NCBI GenBank assembly: GCA_038230695.1
Contig: JBBRMT010000037.1
Location: forward strand, 1 to 24,674
Source: QHBQ01 sp038230695
GTDB taxonomy: Bacteria > Chloroflexota > Chloroflexia > QHBQ01
Direction of reading: 5' to 3'
Length of the DNA stretch: 24,674 nt
The translations under genes were made by a program, and so were the position numbers. The notes below the pieces were generated by a model. It was not told the origin of the DNA and did not search any database. It saw nothing but the letters and a program-made list of their open reading frames with translations. Positions 21,188 to 24,674 of this stretch are shown here, in pieces. Position 1 is the stretch's first letter. Each line of letters starts with the position of its first letter.

Positions 21188-22156
21188 ATGGCGACAAACT
21201 TTGGTCTTTTGGTGCCGCAGGGTTGGAGGATGGATCTGATGAACGTCAAGGGTGCAGTGGAGAAGTATGAGACAATGACGCAGGTGGCGCAGGAGGCGGA
21301 GCGGCTCGGTTACGACTCAATCTGGCTCTACGACCACTTTCATACCGTGCCAACTCCAGAGCTAGAGGCGGTGTTCGAGTGCTGGACTAGCACGGCGGCA
21401 TTGGCCCGCGATACCCAGCGAGTGAAGATCGGTCAGATGGTAACTTGCAATGGCTATCGCAACCCCGCGCTGCTGGCGAAGATGGCAAGTACGGTGGATG
21501 TGATGAGCCACGGGCGGCTGATCCTCGGCCTGGGCGCGGGTTGGTACGAGCATGAGTGGCTGGGTTACGGTTTTGGCTATCCCAACACCCGCGAACGGAT
21601 GCGCCGCCTGGCTGAAGCGGTGCGGGTTATACGCGCCATGTGGGAGCAGGATCACGCCGAGTACGAGGGTGAATACTACCAGCTAAAAGGGGCGATCAAC
21701 GAGCCGAAGGGGGTGCAGCAGCCGCATATACCGCTGCTAATCGGCGGTGGCGGCGAACAGGGTACGCTCAAGCTGGTCGCCAAGTTTGGTGATGCCTGCA
21801 ATATTGGCGGCATTGACCCCGCCACCTATCGGCACAAGTTCGACATTCTGCGCCAGCACTGCGCGGAGGTGGGCCGCAACTACGACGAAATCCAGCGCAC
21901 CGCCGAGGTGTTCGTCGGCTTCGCCGAGAATGATGCTGAAGCTGAGGCGTTGACCAAACCGGTGCGGGGCAAAGCCAGCCTGGAGGATGTTCGCAAGAAC
22001 ACGCTGCTGGGCAATGCCGAGTACATCGTCAACGGCCTGAAGCAGATCGAGGAGGCGGGCGCGCAATACTTCGTCATCTACCTGCTCGATGCCTACCGCA
22101 TGGAGCCAGTGCAGCGCTTTGCCGAGCAGGTGATGGCGGAGTTTGGCAAGGTATGA
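21188..22156 (+). CDS. LLM-family (luciferase-like, probably F420-dependent) oxidoreductase
   Basis: The 322 residues form one TIM-barrel of the luciferase-like monooxygenase family. Motifs are FGLLVPQGW at the N-terminus, AERLGYDSIWLYDHF, GQMVTCNGYRNPALLAKMAS, VDVMSHGRLILGLGAGWYEHE, GYPNTRERMRRLAEA and IPLLIGGGGEQGTLKLVAKF followed by GDACNI. In this subgroup many members use coenzyme F420 in place of FMN, but cofactor and substrate cannot be read from the sequence. It is cytoplasmic. A GAGGGAGG site lies eight bases before the ATG. It is a single-gene unit with its own promoter, convergent with the truncated hemoglobin. Confidence 0.9.
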   Translation: MATNFGLLVPQGWRMDLMNVKGAVEKYETMTQVAQEAERLGYDSIWLYDHFHTVPTPELEAVFECWTSTAALARDTQRVKIGQMVTCNGYRNPALLAKMASTVDVMSHGRLILGLGAGWYEHEWLGYGFGYPNTRERMRRLAEAVRVIRAMWEQDHAEYEGEYYQLKGAINEPKGVQQPHIPLLIGGGGEQGTLKLVAKFGDACNIGGIDPATYRHKFDILRQHCAEVGRNYDEIQRTAEVFVGFAENDAEAEALTKPVRGKASLEDVRKNTLLGNAEYIVNGLKQIEEAGAQYFVIYLLDAYRMEPVQRFAEQVMAEFGKV

Positions 22157-22176
22157 GGCATTAGAGGGGTTTATGC

Positions 22177-22204
22177 GTAGGGACGCACGGCTGTGCGCCC
22201 TGTC
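22177..22204. repeat. GTAGGGACGCACGGCTGTGCGCCC palindrome between convergent genes
   Basis: A GTAGGGGCGCAC-family palindrome in the 90-base gap between two convergent genes. It could form a hairpin in both transcripts. Confidence 0.55.
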
Positions 22205-22246
22205 GCTTTCAATCGTGTTCACCCACAGAAGCTGTTGCAGCGGGGT

Positions 22247-22726
22247 TTAGCCTATCAGGAAAGGGGGGTGTAGGCGGGGCTTCACCCCATCCCAGCGCGG
22301 GGTATGCGCTTCAGGCGGGGGATTAGCGCCAGGTTGTGAGTTTGCCAGGGCGATGCGGGTCCCCCATTCAAGATAGGCAAGCATCGCCGAGCGAAACTCA
22401 GGGTCTGAGGGCAGCCCCGCTTCATCGGCTGAGTAGGCGATAAGCTGTATCCAGCGGGCGCGTTGCTCTTCTTTAAGCCCCAGATTCAGGTGCTTACCCA
22501 GCATATGAGGATAGCCGCCCAGTTCGTTCGTATATGTGGTAGGGCCGCTAAACACTTCCCCTAGCCACAAGGCTACCTTCTTGGGATGATCCGCAGGCAT
22601 AAACTCGAAAATGGGACGCAGCAGCGGGTCGGCCAGAACATGGTGATAAAAGACGGTGGTGAGCCGCTCCAGGGCTGATGCTCCTCCTACCCATGCGTAG
22701 AGAGTGGGAAAGTTAGTTTCGCTCAT
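22247..22726 (-). CDS. group II truncated hemoglobin (GlbO-like)
   Basis: This 159-residue protein belongs to the two-over-two globins. It shows YAWVGGASALERLTTVFYHH, DPLLRPIF, DHPKKVALWLGEVFSGPTTY, GGYPHMLGKHL and RARWIQLIAYSADEAGLPSD, then EWGTRIALANSQPGANPPPE. Expected heme-pocket residues are Tyr27 (B10), proximal His79 and the group II tryptophan Trp92 (G8). Such proteins bind oxygen or nitric oxide and may protect against reactive nitrogen species. The C-terminal tail is about 25 residues longer than the globin core. AAAGGAG precedes the ATG by seven bases. It follows ftsK on the same strand with a gap of about 180 bases. Confidence 0.9.
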   Translation of the reverse strand: MSETNFPTLYAWVGGASALERLTTVFYHHVLADPLLRPIFEFMPADHPKKVALWLGEVFSGPTTYTNELGGYPHMLGKHLNLGLKEEQRARWIQLIAYSADEAGLPSDPEFRSAMLAYLEWGTRIALANSQPGANPPPEAHTPRWDGVKPRLHPPFLIG

Positions 22727-22817
22727 TATTGACTCCTTTATAATATGGGTATGTTATCATGGCACCGGACTGGCGCTGCACTGGTCATTGCCCTGCCGTT
22801 CTTGCGGTACATTATAT

Positions 22818-22839
22818 GACCGCCCATAAATGGACGGTC
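22818..22839. promoter_or_regulatory. inverted repeat between ftsK and the hemoglobin gene
   Basis: GACCGCCCAT-AA-ATGGACGGTC: ten-base arms with one mismatch. It could be an operator for the hemoglobin gene or a weak terminator for ftsK. Confidence 0.4.
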
Positions 22840-22903
22840 AATAGAATACGACCTTTGCGGGGTGCTATCTAACAGAAGTCTAACATCTGTCTAAATCGCT
22901 GGC

Positions 22904-24674
22904 TTACTCATCCTCATCGCCATTATCAGTTGTACTCATCCGCCCCGGTATAACCACCTCAGCCATGCCGCCATCGTCCTCGGTGAGCAGCACCGGGCGG
23001 GGGCGGCCACCCTCGGATGCGCCGACGATGCCCTCCTGCTCCAGCCGATCAATCAGCGCGGAAGCCTTGTTGTAGCCCAGCTTGAGGCGGCGTTGCAACA
23101 GCGCAACCGAGACAAAGTTGTGCTTGCGGACGATGGCTACCGCCTGCTTGAACAAACCCTCATCTGCCTCCTGCTCGTCGAGCGCATCGGGGTTTGCGCC
23201 GCTCTCGATATCGTTCAGCCACTTGGGGACGGCGATCGGCGCGGGGTCAACCCCCTTCGACTCGGCTACATCACCCGCCAGCTTGCGCCAGTAGTTGACC
23301 ACCCGCTCGGTTTCGGCATCAGAGACGAAGGTGCCTTGCAGGCGCACCGGCTTGTCGGCATCGGGAGCCTGGTAGAGCATATCGCCGCGGCCCAGCAGCT
23401 TCTCCGCACCGGGCTGGTCGAGGATGACGCGGCTATCAATCATCGAGGCGACCGCAAAAGCGATACGGGCGGGGAAGTTAGCCTTGATTAGCCCTGTCAC
23501 TACATCCACGCGCGGACTCTGGGTGGCGATAATCAGATGGATGCCGGTGGCGCGGGCCAGTTGCGCCAGGCGGCAGATGGCGGTCTCCACCTCTTCCGGC
23601 GCGGTCAGCATCAGGTCGGCCAGTTCGTCAATGATAATCACGATGTAGGGCAGGTTCTCCATGCCACTATCCGACTTGCGGGCCTCGGCGTGATATTGCT
23701 CAAGGTTGCGGAAGCTGACGATGCTAGTCTCACCCGTCTTGTGGCCTTTGGCAAACAGGCGATAGCGTCGCTCCATCTCCCACAGCGCCCACTTCAACAC
23801 CTCCACCGCCGTGAGGGGGCGGGGGTTGTTGGGGCCGTGGCTGCCCTCATCATCCTTGTCGTGCTTCAGTTCGACTACTACGGGGCGGAGCAGGTGGGGA
23901 ATACCGTTGAAGTTGGTCAGTTCGACCCGCTTGGGATCAATCATCAGCATCCGCAGGGTGTCGGGGGTGTGCTGGAAGAGGAAACCAGCGATTATTGAGT
24001 TGAGCGCGACCGACTTGCCACTGCCGGTGGAACCACCAATTAGCAGGTGGGGCAGGCGGGCCATGTCGGTGACGACGCTGCGGCCCATGGTATCCTTACC
24101 CAGCCCCAGCAGCAGCTTGCTCTTGGGCAACGCCTTGATGAACGTCTGGCTCTCCAGCAAATCGCGCAGGCCGACGATGGCCGAGCTTTCGTTCGGCACC
24201 TCGATGCCGAGGTAAGGTTGGCCGGGAACTGGCGCTTCGATACGCACGCTGGACGCGGCCAGAGCAAGTGCAAGGTCATTAGAATGCGAGACGATCTTAG
24301 CGACACGCACCCGCTCCAGACGCGGATCCTTCAGGCTGCCCACGGTGCGGTCTCCGGGCGAGATGAGGAATTGCGTCACCGCTGGGCCGGTATTGATCGG
24401 TCCGGGTTCGACTGGCAAGCCGAAGCGGCCGAGCGTCTGCACAATAGTTTGCATCCGCTTGAGGTTGGTGGTTTCGCTGACCGGCCCACTCTCCACCTTG
24501 TCGAGCAAGGTGAGCGGCGGCAGTTGCCACAGATTGTGGTTGGGGCTGGGCAGGATCGGCAGAGGCATCTGTTCGCCGGTCAAGGGGGCGGATGGCTGGG
24601 CGGCTTTGTTACCCGCCCCCAACCCCTCTCGCCGCGAGGGGTAAGGCTGAGGTGGCTGCGGTAGCGCAGTGGGC
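22904..24674 (-). CDS. ftsK: DNA translocase FtsK/SpoIIIE (partial, N-terminus beyond window)
   Basis: About 590 residues are visible, and the frame stays open to the window edge. The linker is followed by the alpha/beta motor with Walker A GGSTGSGKS (about 24013-24040), Walker B YIVIIIDELADLM, and QLARATGIHLIIATQSPRVD followed by IKANFPARIAFAV. The C-terminal gamma domain is present as a winged helix (SVALLQRRLKLGYNKASALI then DRLEQEGIVG). FtsK pumps DNA and helps resolve and segregate chromosomes at the septum. A TTG at 24622 could be taken as a start, but no ribosome binding site precedes it and the frame continues, so it is probably internal. Residues near the window edge (PYPSRREGLGAG) come from a palindromic repeat in the linker. 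An acidic insert, KHDKDDEGSHGPNN, lies between Walker A and B, where homologues are shorter. Confidence 0.92.
   Translation of the reverse strand, partial: PTALPQPPQPYPSRREGLGAGNKAAQPSAPLTGEQMPLPILPSPNHNLWQLPPLTLLDKVESGPVSETTNLKRMQTIVQTLGRFGLPVEPGPINTGPAVTQFLISPGDRTVGSLKDPRLERVRVAKIVSHSNDLALALAASSVRIEAPVPGQPYLGIEVPNESSAIVGLRDLLESQTFIKALPKSKLLLGLGKDTMGRSVVTDMARLPHLLIGGSTGSGKSVALNSIIAGFLFQHTPDTLRMLMIDPKRVELTNFNGIPHLLRPVVVELKHDKDDEGSHGPNNPRPLTAVEVLKWALWEMERRYRLFAKGHKTGETSIVSFRNLEQYHAEARKSDSGMENLPYIVIIIDELADLMLTAPEEVETAICRLAQLARATGIHLIIATQSPRVDVVTGLIKANFPARIAFAVASMIDSRVILDQPGAEKLLGRGDMLYQAPDADKPVRLQGTFVSDAETERVVNYWRKLAGDVAESKGVDPAPIAVPKWLNDIESGANPDALDEQEADEGLFKQAVAIVRKHNFVSVALLQRRLKLGYNKASALIDRLEQEGIVGASEGGRPRPVLLTEDDGGMAEVVIPGRMSTTDNGDEDE
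24610..24645. repeat. palindromic repeat inside ftsK
   Basis: ACCCGCCCCCAACCCCTCTC then GCCGCGAGGGGTAAGG, related to the elements at 708, 3683 and 18486. It is read in frame as part of the FtsK linker. Confidence 0.6.

Noticed and set aside
22904..24622. TTG at 24622 as the ftsK start
   Set aside because: The frame stays open to the window edge, no ribosome binding site precedes the codon, and the N-terminal membrane domain of FtsK would be missing.
24047..24664. 205-residue plus-strand frame
   Set aside because: It is antisense to the ftsK motor region.

Overview
The window looks like a moderately GC-rich chromosomal segment from a member of the Chloroflexota, with moderate confidence. The reasons are a sortase carrying the long N-terminal domain common in that phylum, a MurE and MurG scattered away from a dcw cluster, an F420-type luciferase-like oxidoreductase, and very frequent period-7 tandem repeats and GTAGGGGCG...CGCCCCTAC palindromes at gene borders. 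No rRNA, tRNA, CRISPR array, transposase or phage gene was found.

Layout from left to right: (1) positions 1-510, minus strand: the start of an exported protein that runs off the window and a 45-residue lipoprotein. (2) 640-6130, plus strand: a TPR-like protein, a sortase, MurE and a TolB-like beta-propeller. (3) 6159-6857, minus: an endonuclease III-related DNA glycosylase. (4) 6960-12805, plus: DUF3465 protein overlapping murG, a hypothetical protein behind a sigma-54-like promoter, an in-frame GIY-YIG/cyclodeaminase fusion, and a GT39-like membrane glycosyltransferase. (5) 12911-14206, minus: an exported PQQ-type beta-propeller. (6) 14433-20630, minus: a six-gene operon related to complex I and group 4 [NiFe] hydrogenases. 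(7) 20750-22156, plus: a BON-domain protein and an LLM-family oxidoreductase. (8) 22247-24674, minus: a group II truncated hemoglobin and the C-terminal part of FtsK.

The most unusual part is the operon in region 6. It encodes a NuoC-like protein, a NuoD/hydrogenase-large-subunit-like protein, an unknown soluble protein, a NuoL/HyfB-like protein, a HyfE-like protein and a NuoM/HyfF-like protein. No NuoB, NuoH or NuoI homologue is visible. The large-subunit homologue has lost the nickel-ligand motifs at both ends, and the antiporter-like subunits have lost the glutamate and lysines normally used for proton translocation. It may be a repurposed, redox-inactive membrane complex, or one whose missing parts lie elsewhere.

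The second theme is repeats that shape genes. Heptanucleotide tandem arrays occur at 14 or more places, and palindromic repeats lie inside the reading frames of murE, the GT39-like gene and ftsK. One repeat family appears to bring a -35 box to two downstream genes. A heptamer tract forms the linker of the GIY-YIG/cyclodeaminase fusion.
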